A stretch of 64,000 nt of DNA from SZUA-38 sp965212525 (GCA_965212525.1 CBDBVC010000037.1:62001-126000); one strand, 5' to 3'; counted from the stretch's first letter, positions 45,714 through 55,051 are shown. Translations and numbers: made by a program. The notes: generated from the sequence alone by a model not told the origin.

Positions 45714-46280
45714 TCAGGCCAGCTGGGCGTTGAGAAAGGCTCTGGCCCTGGCCCAGTTTCGGTTTACCGTGCGCAGCGATGACATGGACAGTTCGGAAAT
45801 TTCATTCATGGTCAGACCGGCGAAGAACTTCAGTTCGACCAGTTCACACAAGGTTGGCTCGACGTCATTGAGGTCATTGAGTGCCTGATCGAGTTCGATC
45901 ATGTCGGGTATATCATCATCGGTGCCGTTATTGCGCGTGTTCAGTGTTATGCGCAGCTGATCCCCGCCCCGCCGGCTGGCACTGCTGGCCCGGTAATGAT
46001 CAATAACGATATGGCGCATGGCGCGGGCGGCACAGATCATGAAATGACGCCGATCTACCAGATCAAGCTGGTTGGCCCGGATCAGTTTCAGGTAGGTTTC
46101 ATTGACCAGCACGGTCGGTGTCAGCGTCTGTCCCGGCCGAACCATCATCTGGCTGGCAGCCAGTTTCTTCAGCTCGGGGTAAACCATCTGAAACACCTGA
46201 TCCATGGCTGAATCGTCACCAGCCCTGATTTCTCCAAGCAGTCGGGTAATTTCGGTCACAGAACGCACCAACACAGTCAC
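45714..46280 (-). CDS. ECF sigma factor, TIGR02999/ECF43-like (module 2)
   Basis: 188 residues from GTG 46280; in-frame GTG codons at 46274, 46268 and 46259 are alternatives and no ATG exists. Region 2 (about 25-100) has HFMICAARAMRHIVIDHYRA, and region 4 (about 130-185) has EPTLCELVELKFFAGLTMNE and ISELSMSSLRTVNRNWARAR. In region 2.2 the acidic DAED is replaced by TLTPTVLVNETYLKL, where Thr56 aligns with Thr54 of the module 1 sigma factor. A phosphorylatable Thr in place of an acidic residue fits ECF43-type activation. Divergent to it, 262 bases away, start the tagged beta-helix genes. Confidence 0.9.
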   Translation of the reverse strand: MTVLVRSVTEITRLLGEIRAGDDSAMDQVFQMVYPELKKLAASQMMVRPGQTLTPTVLVNETYLKLIRANQLDLVDRRHFMICAARAMRHIVIDHYRASSASRRGGDQLRITLNTRNNGTDDDIPDMIELDQALNDLNDVEPTLCELVELKFFAGLTMNEISELSMSSLRTVNRNWARARAFLNAQLA

Positions 46281-46288
46281 ACGATTGG

Positions 46289-46294
46289 ATTATA
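46289..46294 (-). promoter_or_regulatory. Possible -10 box (TATAAT) for the module 2 ECF sigma gene
   Basis: A perfect TATAAT on the minus strand ends 8 bases before the GTG at 46280. Transcription would then begin at about the start codon, giving a leaderless or almost leaderless message. No good -35 box is seen at 16-18 bases, so this remains a weak call. If a later GTG is used, a short leader would exist. Confidence 0.35.
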
Positions 46295-46542
46295 GCTCGA
46301 TACAGCCATATCAGCATGTGACGTATCACTCGCCTTGTTGTGAGATTTTTACCACGGTTGACATCATTTTTCTCAACAAACCAGCACTGACAAGCACTGC
46401 CTGACTGTGGTTCATGCCACTTCAGACCGGATCAGGGTGGCACATCTCCACCCCAGTCTGCGAATAAACAGGCAACCGGGATGGCCATCATTGAAAGCCG
46501 ATTGCCAATCTACCGTTGTGACTACAGACCGGAATCAGACCC

Positions 46543-48840
46543 ATGTTCGAGACGAAATCGACAATACCGCTGTTGGCCATCGCATTCATCATGGCCGGCA
46601 CACTATGCGCAACAGCATTCGCTGAAACCTATCGGGTAAGTACCACGCTGGACAGCGGTGGTACCAACTGTGCCGTGCCCGGCAGCCGATGCATCCTGCG
46701 CGATGCCATCAATACGGCCAATGCCCGTATCGGGGCGGATCAGATCGTATTCGATGTCTCAGGGACCTTTGTTCCGCTGACGCCGATGCCTGATATCACG
46801 GATCTGGTCACCATCGATGGCACGACGGCACCTGGCTATGTTGCAGGAGGCCCTCCTGTGCTGAGTCTGGACGGTACACTCGCCGGTGCCAATGCCGACG
46901 GCTTCCGATTCATCAATGACAGTGTGGTCAGTAATCTGACAGCCTTCAGTATCGTCGGTTTTGACGGTGATGGTGTGTCGATCACGCAAGGTGCCACATC
47001 CATACAGATCGAGGCCTGTTACATCGGCCTGCGGCCGGATGGCACACCACTTGGCAATGGTCGTGGCATTCTGGCCGCCACCAGTTTCAACATTATCGGC
47101 AGTGAACTGCAACCCAATGTGATCGCTGCCAATAACGGCAACGGAATCAGCGTTGTTGGCAACGCCAACCTGATTCGTCACAACCATATCGGACGTGTGT
47201 CCTCCCCTCCTGCTCCTGGCAATACGGGTAATGGCATCAATATCGCAGGCAATATCAATACCATTGGCAGCTTCCGAAACGTTGACCAGGACGCGAGCAA
47301 TTCTGTTATGGGAAATGGTGGTGACGGCATCTTTGTACTCGGCAGTGACAACGTGATCATCGGCAATGACATCGGTGATGATGGCGCCAACGCCAATTCA
47401 GGGTCGGGAGTGGCACTGTCCGGCGCCCGGAACCGGGTCGGTGGTACAAACCTGCAGGAGCAGAATCTGATCCACAACAATAATGTGGGAATCCAGGTGG
47501 GTGATACGCTCAGTGCCACTGATTCACGTGTGGAGATGAATGTCATCAGTGGTTCCGATATGAGTGGAATCGTGATCGGTGCCGGAAGCCTGAACCGAAT
47601 CGAGGGTAATCACATCTTTCAAAACGGCGACACCACTGTCTCTCCAGGCATCTGGATCCTGAGCGACGAAAATTTCATCAACGGCAACTTAATCGGTGTT
47701 GAACCAGTGGCTTCCCCGGGAAATAGCGGAGCGGGAATACGACTCTCGGGAAACCGCAACACCATCGGTGTCAGTGCTATCGGACTGAGTGACGGCAATG
47801 TCATCGGCCGGAACCAGCGTAGCGGCATAGAGATGCTTGGTGATTTTTCCGTGATTCGAAACAATTTCATCGGTACCGACATGTCTGGATCTTTCCTGGG
47901 CAATCAGCCTGATGGGATCGCAATCATCGGGTCGGTAACCGGTTCGGCTGCTGAACCCATAGTGATCAGTGATAATGTGATCGGGCACAGCAGTCTGGCA
48001 GGAATTCGAGCCACAAACGGTGCTCTACTGTCGCACGCCCGCTTGTGCGGTAATCATATCGGACTCTCGCCCGATGGTGTCGAGATCCGCAACGGCACCG
48101 AAGGCGTCGTTATCGATGCCAACTCGGTGAACATCGGATCTGCCGGCATCTGTGATTCCAACGTTATCAGCTTCAACGGAAGTGACGGGATTATTCTGCA
48201 GGGCACGAACAATGTGATCAGTGGCAATCAGATCGGTACCGACCGTTCGCTCAGCATGATCGCTGGCAATGGCATCAGTGGCATCTGGGTTCGAGGCTCG
48301 ACCTCGAGCGGGAATATCATCGAGCTGAACAATATTGCATTCAACGCATCGACCGGTATCGATATCACCTCGGGCCCTGGGACCAGCAACTTGATGTTTC
48401 GCAACCTGTTTGAAGGCAACCAGGGTATCGGTATCGACCTTGGGGGCGATGGCATCACTGACAACGATCCTGGCGACGCAGACACGGGGCCGAATTTGTT
48501 GCAGAACTTTCCGATACTCGGAAACATCGACATCAATGGTGACCTCATCTCGCTGGATGTCAGGATCGATTCTGATACAGCCAACACTGTCTACCCGATC
48601 GAAGTGCGCATCTACATCGCCGATGCCATCGGCAGCCGGCAGGGCATGATATTCCTCACCGGAATCACCGTCGAGGAAGCGGATGCCAATTTGAATATCC
48701 GCATTACCGATATACCGCTCGGCGGCATAAGCAGCGGATCACTCACCGCCACAGCCTCCTCGGGCCTGAACACCAGTGAATTTTCACTGCCCGTCACCTT
48801 TGGCCTGCCAGACGAGCTGTATGCTGACGGATTCGAATAG
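46543..48840 (+). CDS. Secreted NosD-like beta-helix protein with C-terminal ADGFE motif (module 2)
   Basis: 765 residues. Signal peptide: LLAIAFIMAGTLCATAFA. The mature start YRVSTTLDSGGTNCAVPGSR, then CILRDAINTANARIG, is a CSLREA-type entry. From about 60 to 640 a right-handed beta-helix runs through about 25 turns rich in Asn-Gly and Ile-x-Gly-Asn phrases (VIAANNGNGISVVGNANLIR). A C-terminal beta-sandwich follows (VYPIEVRIYIADAIGSRQGM, LTATASSGLNTSEFSLPVTF). The end is ELYADGFE. It is a paralogue of the next gene and diverges from the ECF/kinase pair. A carbohydrate-active or adhesive surface role is typical of the fold. Confidence 0.9.
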   Translation: MFETKSTIPLLAIAFIMAGTLCATAFAETYRVSTTLDSGGTNCAVPGSRCILRDAINTANARIGADQIVFDVSGTFVPLTPMPDITDLVTIDGTTAPGYVAGGPPVLSLDGTLAGANADGFRFINDSVVSNLTAFSIVGFDGDGVSITQGATSIQIEACYIGLRPDGTPLGNGRGILAATSFNIIGSELQPNVIAANNGNGISVVGNANLIRHNHIGRVSSPPAPGNTGNGINIAGNINTIGSFRNVDQDASNSVMGNGGDGIFVLGSDNVIIGNDIGDDGANANSGSGVALSGARNRVGGTNLQEQNLIHNNNVGIQVGDTLSATDSRVEMNVISGSDMSGIVIGAGSLNRIEGNHIFQNGDTTVSPGIWILSDENFINGNLIGVEPVASPGNSGAGIRLSGNRNTIGVSAIGLSDGNVIGRNQRSGIEMLGDFSVIRNNFIGTDMSGSFLGNQPDGIAIIGSVTGSAAEPIVISDNVIGHSSLAGIRATNGALLSHARLCGNHIGLSPDGVEIRNGTEGVVIDANSVNIGSAGICDSNVISFNGSDGIILQGTNNVISGNQIGTDRSLSMIAGNGISGIWVRGSTSSGNIIELNNIAFNASTGIDITSGPGTSNLMFRNLFEGNQGIGIDLGGDGITDNDPGDADTGPNLLQNFPILGNIDINGDLISLDVRIDSDTANTVYPIEVRIYIADAIGSRQGMIFLTGITVEEADANLNIRITDIPLGGISSGSLTATASSGLNTSEFSLPVTFGLPDELYADGFE

Positions 48841-48948
48841 CGCCGTGCCGTAGTTTCCTGATGGCGTCAGATTAAAGTTGCAGACGCATGGCACAAATCT
48901 GTGCTGGTTTCCGAATGCCTTGTAGAAACCCATTTCAAGGAATTTGTC

Positions 48949-51285
48949 ATGTTTCACAAGGCATCGTGTATCACCCTGAACGGATTACTCAGTGCATCAT
49001 TGCTGCTGGTTTTCACATTCGCTGAGGCTGCCACCTACACGGTTACCACCACATCAGACGTCGGAGCTAGCAATTGCACCATCGCTGGCAATCGCTGCAT
49101 CTTGCGCGATGCGATCAATACGGCCAATGCCAATGCCGGCCTGGATACGATTCGATTCAGCTTTGCGGGCAGCATTGTGCCCGTCAGCATGCTGCCGAAC
49201 CTGACATCACCGGTGATCATTGACGGGACAACGGCACCTGGCTACATCGCTGGAGGCCCGCCCGTGGTCAGCATTGACGGTGTACTGGCTGGAGCCAGTG
49301 CCAACGGTCTGCGATTCGCCAACGGCTCGGCAGTCAGTGACGTGACGGCAATCAGCATTGTCGGTTTTGATGCCAACGGCATCAGTACCATCCAGAATGC
49401 CGATTCGATCCTGGTTCAATCCAGCTACATCGGTGTGCGACCCGATGGCAGCGCCGCCGCCAATGGCACTGGCATCTCGCTTGGCACGGATTTCAACATC
49501 ATCGGCAACACCGACCGGCCCAATCTGATTGCTGCCAACACGGGCGTCGGGGTCAGTATTGCCGGCGATTCGAACGATGTTCGCTTCAACCATATTGGCA
49601 GACAGCTTGTGCCGTCGATCCCGGGTAACGGCAGTCATGGCGTCAACGTGGCAGGAAACAACAACACCATCGGATTTGCCCGCATTGGCGGCAGTGATGC
49701 CATCAACACCATCGTGGGAAACGGTGGCGACGGTGTGTTTGTTTTTGGCAATGACAACACGATTCTGGGCAACGATATCGGCGGATCGGGCAGCCTGGGC
49801 AATACCGGTGACGGCGTCGCCGTGTTCGGCTCACGCAACACGGTGGGGGGCGATACCGCCAGTCATTTCAATGTTGTTCGCAATAATCTTGTTGGCATAC
49901 GCCTGGGTGAGACCCTCAATGCCAGTGACACGATTGTCGCCAACAATTCGGTTAGCGAATCCGATCAGACCGGCATTCAGGTTAGCGCTGGCAGCCAGAA
50001 CAGCATTCGCAATAACCGTGTCTACGGCAATGGCACAGTGGGTGGCTTCTCTGGAATCTGGCTGCAGAGTGATTCGAACTTTGTCTATGGCAACGAAGTG
50101 GGTGTTCAGCTGGCGCCGACGCCGGGTAACAGCGGTAACGGAATCCATGTTTCAGGCGATCGAAATGTCATCGGACTCGATTCGACGGGCCAGGTGATTC
50201 CCAACATCATCGGGCAGAACGGCGGCAGCGGCATACTGCTCACGGGTGATCATGCCATCATCCAGGGCAACTACATCGGCACGGATGAATCGGACACCAT
50301 CCTGGGCAATGATCTCGACGGCATTGCCATCATCGGTACGGTGCAGGGCTCTCCTGGTGACCTGATGCTGATTCGTGACAATGTGATCGGTCACAATGGC
50401 CAGGACGGTATCTACACGCTGAGCGGGGCCCAGCTGAGACAGGCACTGGTCTGTGGCAATTTCATTGGTATCTCACCCATGGATGCCAACATCGGTAACG
50501 CACAGGACGGCATCGACATCAGTGCCAATAATGTATTTATCGAGGCGCTGGGTGATTGCCTGTCGAACGTGATCGGCAACAACGGCGGTGAGGGCATCAA
50601 TCTGCAAGGCACCACCAATGTCGTCTCCTTCAACCACATCGGCAGAAACCGCAGTGGCAGCGTGGCGGCCGGCAACCAGGTCAACGGCATCCGATTCACC
50701 GGCAGCGGAACCGGCGGCAATACCGTCCAGGGCAATTTCATTGCCTTCAACCAATTGAGCGGCATCAGTGCCGACGGCAACACAGGCACGGGTAACCTGC
50801 TGTTCCAGAACTTCTTCCATGACAATAGTTCGATTGGCATTGATCTGGGTGGTGACGGGGTCACCACCAATGACGCACTCGATGCGGATACCGGCCCAAA
50901 CCAGTATCAGAATTATCCGGTACTGGGGAATGTGATGGTTGAAAATGGTCTGCTGTCACTGGACATACTGATTGATTCGGACCCGATGCATGCCGACTAT
51001 CCGATCACCATTGACCTGTACCTGGCAGACGCCATCGGCAGCCGGCAGGGACGCACATTGCTGGACACGATCACGATCACCGAACCGTTTGCCGGCACAC
51101 CGGTTTCCGCGTCAGGCATTCTACTCGATGGGGTCACTGTGGGATCACTGGTTGCCACAGCAACAGCCGACCGTGAAACCAGCGAGTTTTCGCAGCCGCT
51201 GACCTTCGGGCTGCCTGATGAGCTGTTTGAAAACGGTTTCGAATGCCCCCCGGGCAGAGGACTGCCGAACCGAGGCGGGTGCTGA
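48949..51285 (+). CDS. Secreted NosD-like beta-helix protein, tandem paralogue, tag followed by extension
   Basis: 778 residues from ATG 48949, with AAGGAA 7 bases upstream; a GTG at 48901 is unlikely. Signal peptide: LLSASLLLVFTFAEAA. The domain order equals that of the preceding gene: CILRDAINTANANAG entry, beta-helix, then beta-sandwich with DLYLADAIGSRQGRTLL and a TATADRETSEFSQPLTF strand. The tag reads LFENGFE and continues for 14 residues (CPPGRGLPNRGGC) to the stop. The codon after GFE is TGC where the paralogue has TAG, so a stop loss is possible. The two genes lie 108 bases apart and clearly arose by duplication. Confidence 0.9.
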   Translation: MFHKASCITLNGLLSASLLLVFTFAEAATYTVTTTSDVGASNCTIAGNRCILRDAINTANANAGLDTIRFSFAGSIVPVSMLPNLTSPVIIDGTTAPGYIAGGPPVVSIDGVLAGASANGLRFANGSAVSDVTAISIVGFDANGISTIQNADSILVQSSYIGVRPDGSAAANGTGISLGTDFNIIGNTDRPNLIAANTGVGVSIAGDSNDVRFNHIGRQLVPSIPGNGSHGVNVAGNNNTIGFARIGGSDAINTIVGNGGDGVFVFGNDNTILGNDIGGSGSLGNTGDGVAVFGSRNTVGGDTASHFNVVRNNLVGIRLGETLNASDTIVANNSVSESDQTGIQVSAGSQNSIRNNRVYGNGTVGGFSGIWLQSDSNFVYGNEVGVQLAPTPGNSGNGIHVSGDRNVIGLDSTGQVIPNIIGQNGGSGILLTGDHAIIQGNYIGTDESDTILGNDLDGIAIIGTVQGSPGDLMLIRDNVIGHNGQDGIYTLSGAQLRQALVCGNFIGISPMDANIGNAQDGIDISANNVFIEALGDCLSNVIGNNGGEGINLQGTTNVVSFNHIGRNRSGSVAAGNQVNGIRFTGSGTGGNTVQGNFIAFNQLSGISADGNTGTGNLLFQNFFHDNSSIGIDLGGDGVTTNDALDADTGPNQYQNYPVLGNVMVENGLLSLDILIDSDPMHADYPITIDLYLADAIGSRQGRTLLDTITITEPFAGTPVSASGILLDGVTVGSLVATATADRETSEFSQPLTFGLPDELFENGFECPPGRGLPNRGGC

Positions 51286-51360
51286 ACGGGCAAGGTTCAG
51301 GTGTGAATCAAGATGATCAATGGTATCGTCTCAGACTGATAATCAGCAGGCGATCACGGC

Positions 51361-52404
51361 ATGAGAGCCGTCGTTATTGATCAATTCAACAGCCCGCCCA
51401 GCATGGAACACATCCCTGACCCGGTTTGTCCCGACGATGGTGTCATCGTCCGTGTGGACGCCTGTGGAGTCTGTCGCTCCGACTGGCATGCCTGGAAGGG
51501 CATGGATCCGGATGTCACTGTGCCTCATGTACCCGGTCACGAGTTTGCCGGGGTGGTCGTTGAGTCGGGCCGTGATTGCAGCGTTGAGAAGGGTACTCGG
51601 GTGACGGCACCATTCATACTCGGCTGCGGCCATTGCCCGGACTGCACGGCGGGCAATGCCACGGTGTGTGATCAGCAGCGCCTGATCGGCTTCACCGAAC
51701 CGGGTGCCTTCGCCGAATATCTGGCTGTTCCGCATGCAGCATTCAATCTGGTGCCGTTGCCACCATGGCTGGAAACGAACGAGGCTGCGGCCATGGGGTG
51801 CCGTCTGACGACGGCCTATCAGGCGCTGGTCGGGCGGGCAGCGCTGCAACCGGTACAATGGCTGGCCGTCCATGGCTGCGGCGGAGTCGGATTGTCCTGC
51901 ATCATGCTGGCACAAGCCATCGGAGCCCGTGTCATCGCTGTCGACATCAACAATCGTGCACTGGAACTGGCACGATCTCTCGGCGCTGAGTACTGTCTCA
52001 ATGCTCATGAATCCGATTCTGTCGCCGAGGCTATCGTTGATCTGACCGGTGGTGGTGCCGATGTGTCCATCGAGGCCCTGGGTCTGACCGAGACCTTCCA
52101 CAACTCTCTCGCCTGTCTGGCCAAACGCGGCAGGCATGTTCAGATCGGACTGCCCACAGGTCAGCACGCAGAACCCACCCTGCCCTTGCTGGATCTGGTT
52201 TACGCCAGGCAATTGACCATCATGGGCACACGCGGATTACCGGCCATGCAATTCAGGCCGCTGCTGGATCTGATTGAGCGCAAACAACTCGATACCGGCA
52301 GCCTGGTAACCAGAACACTGACACTACATCAGGTACCCGAGGCCCTGATGAACATGGATCGTTTCGAGGGTTGCGGTATCTCGGTCGCCACTGGTTTTGC
52401 CTGA
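51361..52404 (+). CDS. Zinc-dependent alcohol dehydrogenase
   Basis: 347 residues of the medium-chain dehydrogenase fold. Catalytic zinc residues fit CGVCRSDWH (Cys38) and PGHEFAG (His60, Glu61). Four Cys of the structural zinc loop are present (CGHCPDCTAGNATVCDQQ: 89, 92, 95, 103). The Rossmann motif is HGCGGVGLSCIMLAQAIGA (about 176-190). Residue Asp of VIAVDINN suggests NAD preference. It follows the second tagged gene by 75 bases on the same strand, but may be unrelated to it. The substrate alcohol or polyol is unknown. Confidence 0.93.
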   Translation: MRAVVIDQFNSPPSMEHIPDPVCPDDGVIVRVDACGVCRSDWHAWKGMDPDVTVPHVPGHEFAGVVVESGRDCSVEKGTRVTAPFILGCGHCPDCTAGNATVCDQQRLIGFTEPGAFAEYLAVPHAAFNLVPLPPWLETNEAAAMGCRLTTAYQALVGRAALQPVQWLAVHGCGGVGLSCIMLAQAIGARVIAVDINNRALELARSLGAEYCLNAHESDSVAEAIVDLTGGGADVSIEALGLTETFHNSLACLAKRGRHVQIGLPTGQHAEPTLPLLDLVYARQLTIMGTRGLPAMQFRPLLDLIERKQLDTGSLVTRTLTLHQVPEALMNMDRFEGCGISVATGFA

Positions 52405-52458
52405 GTTTCGCTCATCATTGCCTGATAACGCTTTTGCTGGAAACGACGTCTAAGCGGA

Positions 52459-54015
52459 ATGACCACTCAACAGGCAGCAATAATGCATTCATCATCAGAA
52501 CGACTATACCGACCGTGCACGCCTCTGCAAGCGGTCACGATGCTTCTGGGGCTACTCATTGCGCTAACCGCAGTTCGTGCAGACGATGAGTCTGCCTTGG
52601 TGACCGAACTGATGTCGGAGGCCGGCATTCCGGGCATCAGCCTGGCGGTCATACGAGATGGCAGGATTGAGCAGACATCGGTGTTTGGCGTGGCGAACCT
52701 TGAGAGCGGTCAGCCTGTGACCGATGAGACCCTGTTCGAGGCGGCCTCACTGAGCAAACCGGTGTTTGCCTGGATCGTCATGCGACTGGTTGAGCGTGGC
52801 GAGCTGGAGCTGGATCAGCCACTGCACGAAATCCTGCCCTACCCGCGCTTTGCCGATGCCGAGGAATCTCGATTGCTGACGCCACGTCTGATCCTGTCTC
52901 ATCAGACCGGGCTACCCAACTGGGGCGGTGATGTACTGCCGTTCATGTTCGTGCCCGGCAACCGATTCGGCTACTCGGGTGAAGGCTATGTCTATCTGCA
53001 ACGCGTGATCGAGAAGCTGACCGGGCTGGAGATTGAGGCTCTGGCACAGCGAGAGGTTTTCAGGCCATTGGGGATGAAGCACAGTCATTTCAGCGCCAGC
53101 GGAAATACTGAAGTATCGGTTTCTGCCGGACACACTGAAACGGGTGCAACGCAGCAACGCGGTCTGGGTGATGCCAATGCCGCATCCAGTCTGCACACCA
53201 CGGCAGGCGATTATGCCCGCTTCTTGCTGGCCGTACTCAACTCCGATGGCCTCAAGGCCACATCGGTACAGCAGATGTTGCGTGGCCAGATTCGCATGCA
53301 GGGCGATGAACGCGGCTATGACAAACCCGATAGGATCGGAGGCAAGGTGGGTTGGGCTCTGGGCTGGGGTACACAGCATGGCGATCAGGAACTCGTCTGT
53401 CACTGGGGTGATAACGGTGTGTTTCGCGCCTTTGTCGTGATGCGCCCTGCCGACCGGTCCGCACTGGTGTACTTCAGCAACAGCAGTAACGGGCTGGCCA
53501 TCGGCCGTCAACTGCTGGCCAGGCAGTTTGCCGACATGCAGCACACCTTCGACTGGCTGATGTATGCCCAGTCCGATGATCCAGGCTGGCAGATTCGAAG
53601 ACAGGCCGCCATGGCTGAATCCCGTGGCGAACTGGCGCAAGCCGTGGCCCTGTACCGTCAGGCCGTGGTCAAGGTGCCCGATGACCGCAATAGTCAACGA
53701 CGCATCGAGTGGCTGCAGGATCTGATACGCATAGCATCAACTCCCTTCTCCGTTGAGCCGGAAGCGCTGTCTGAATACACCGGTCAGTTCGGGCCGCGCA
53801 GGGTATTCATGGATGAGGAAGGTCGGCTAAGGTATCAGCGCGGTGAGAACGGCAGCTATCAACTGATCCCGCTGCAGCAGCACTGGTTTGCACTGAAAGG
53901 CCTGAACATGTTCCGAATTGAATTCGAAATCGACGAGAGCGGCAAGGCCACTCGGATCATCGGTCATTACATCAATGGCCAGCAGGATGAGTCCCCGCGC
54001 TCCAAAGCTGAATGA
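52459..54015 (+). CDS. Exported serine hydrolase (class C beta-lactamase fold)
   Basis: 518 residues; ATG 52459 or the ATG at 52483, which gives a cleaner signal peptide (AVTMLLGLLIALTAVRA). The beta-lactamase family SxxK is FEAASLSKPVFAW (Ser97, Lys100). The YxN equivalent is FGYSGEGY, with Gly instead of Asn. HWGDNGVF near residue 315 would be the third motif. A C-terminal domain (about 410-505) has EYTGQFGPRRVFMDEEGRLR, found on many penicillin-binding-protein-like esterases. It is more likely a peptidase or esterase than an antibiotic resistance enzyme. It converges with the frameshifted dehydrogenase 54016. Confidence 0.9.
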   Translation: MTTQQAAIMHSSSERLYRPCTPLQAVTMLLGLLIALTAVRADDESALVTELMSEAGIPGISLAVIRDGRIEQTSVFGVANLESGQPVTDETLFEAASLSKPVFAWIVMRLVERGELELDQPLHEILPYPRFADAEESRLLTPRLILSHQTGLPNWGGDVLPFMFVPGNRFGYSGEGYVYLQRVIEKLTGLEIEALAQREVFRPLGMKHSHFSASGNTEVSVSAGHTETGATQQRGLGDANAASSLHTTAGDYARFLLAVLNSDGLKATSVQQMLRGQIRMQGDERGYDKPDRIGGKVGWALGWGTQHGDQELVCHWGDNGVFRAFVVMRPADRSALVYFSNSSNGLAIGRQLLARQFADMQHTFDWLMYAQSDDPGWQIRRQAAMAESRGELAQAVALYRQAVVKVPDDRNSQRRIEWLQDLIRIASTPFSVEPEALSEYTGQFGPRRVFMDEEGRLRYQRGENGSYQLIPLQQHWFALKGLNMFRIEFEIDESGKATRIIGHYINGQQDESPRSKAE

Positions 54016-55051
54016 TCAGCTGATCGTCAGCACACGAGCAGCCGTGATCGGTCCGGTTTTCATGGCAATGATCGCCTCATTGGCCGATTCCAGTGGACAG
54101 CAGATCGTCTCGGGCTGAATCGGGATCGTTGCAGCCAGCGCCAGAAACTCCGTGACATCCTGTCGTGTGATGTTGGCCACCGACACCACTTCCTTTTCCA
54201 GCCACAGGTGTGTTGGGTAATCCAGCGCGGCCAGCGATGGTTTGTCAGGTATATCATCGTGTTTGCGGATCGCATTGATCACCAGCCGCCCGCCAGGCCT
54301 CAGGCATTCAAGCGATGCCAGCACCGGGTTCCAGACCGGTGTGGTATCGATTATGCAGTCCATCAGCTGATCAGGGCGATCACCATGATCACCGGCCCAG
54401 TCGGCACCCAGATCGAGCGCGGCCTGACGTTCGGCCGGATTGCGAGCGAATACATGGCAACGTACATCCGGGTGACAATGGCGGCACCAGTGCCAGAACC
54501 TGGCGGGCAGAGACGCCGAATCCGGAAAAGCCCAGCTGTGTTGCGCTGGACAGCTGTGCCAGTCGCATCGAGCGATAACCGATGGCACCGGCACAGAGCA
54601 GTGGTGCAGCCGTGACATTATCGATGGCCTCGGGGATCGGCAGGGCAAAGGCTTCCGGTACCCTCATGTATTCGGCATAGCCACCGTGCTCATCCTTGCC
54701 GGTGGCCCTGAAGTCAGGGCACAGGTTTTCATGGCCTGACTGGCATTGACTGCACTCACCACAGGCCGAGAAGATCCAGCACACACCAACACGGTCGCCG
54801 ATCGCAAGTCGCTTCGACTCAGAACGATTTTCCACCACGTGTCCGATCACCTGGTGACCCGGGATCACAGGCAGTGTCGGCGGTGTCGCACGGCCCTCGA
54901 TTTCATCCATCTCGGTATGACACACCCCACAGCAGGTAACCCTGATCAACAGCTCGCCTGCTGACGGGACTGGTATCGGTATGTCGGCAAACCGCAATGG
55001 CTCTGAACCTGCACAGATCTGCGAGGTGTGTTCCAGCAGCATGGCCCGCAT
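54016..55051 (-). pseudogene. Zinc-dependent alcohol dehydrogenase with one frameshift
   Basis: The 5' part (55051 to about 54490) and the 3' part (to 54016) lie in different frames. The first carries CCGVCHTEMDEIEG, PGHQVIGHVV and the structural Cys loop SACGECSQCQSGHENLC, ending in the Rossmann start LGFSGFGVSARQVLALV. The second continues RHCHPDVRCHVFARNPAERQ and DLGADWAGD, as expected for the same protein. One extra base near 54483-54490 (CTGGTGCCGCC in gene sense) breaks it. Repaired, it would be about 345 residues, similar to the AdhA/YahK group (cinnamyl-alcohol type). It may be a pseudogene or a base error. Confidence 0.85.

Noticed and set aside
46400..46445. TGCCAC...GTGGCA inverted repeat in the module 2 spacer as operator
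   Set aside because: The arms are 6 bases with a 16-base gap and are not seen before the other tagged genes.
52459..54015. Serine hydrolase as antibiotic resistance beta-lactamase
   Set aside because: The YxN motif is altered and the extra C-terminal domain matches esterase/peptidase relatives, not AmpC.
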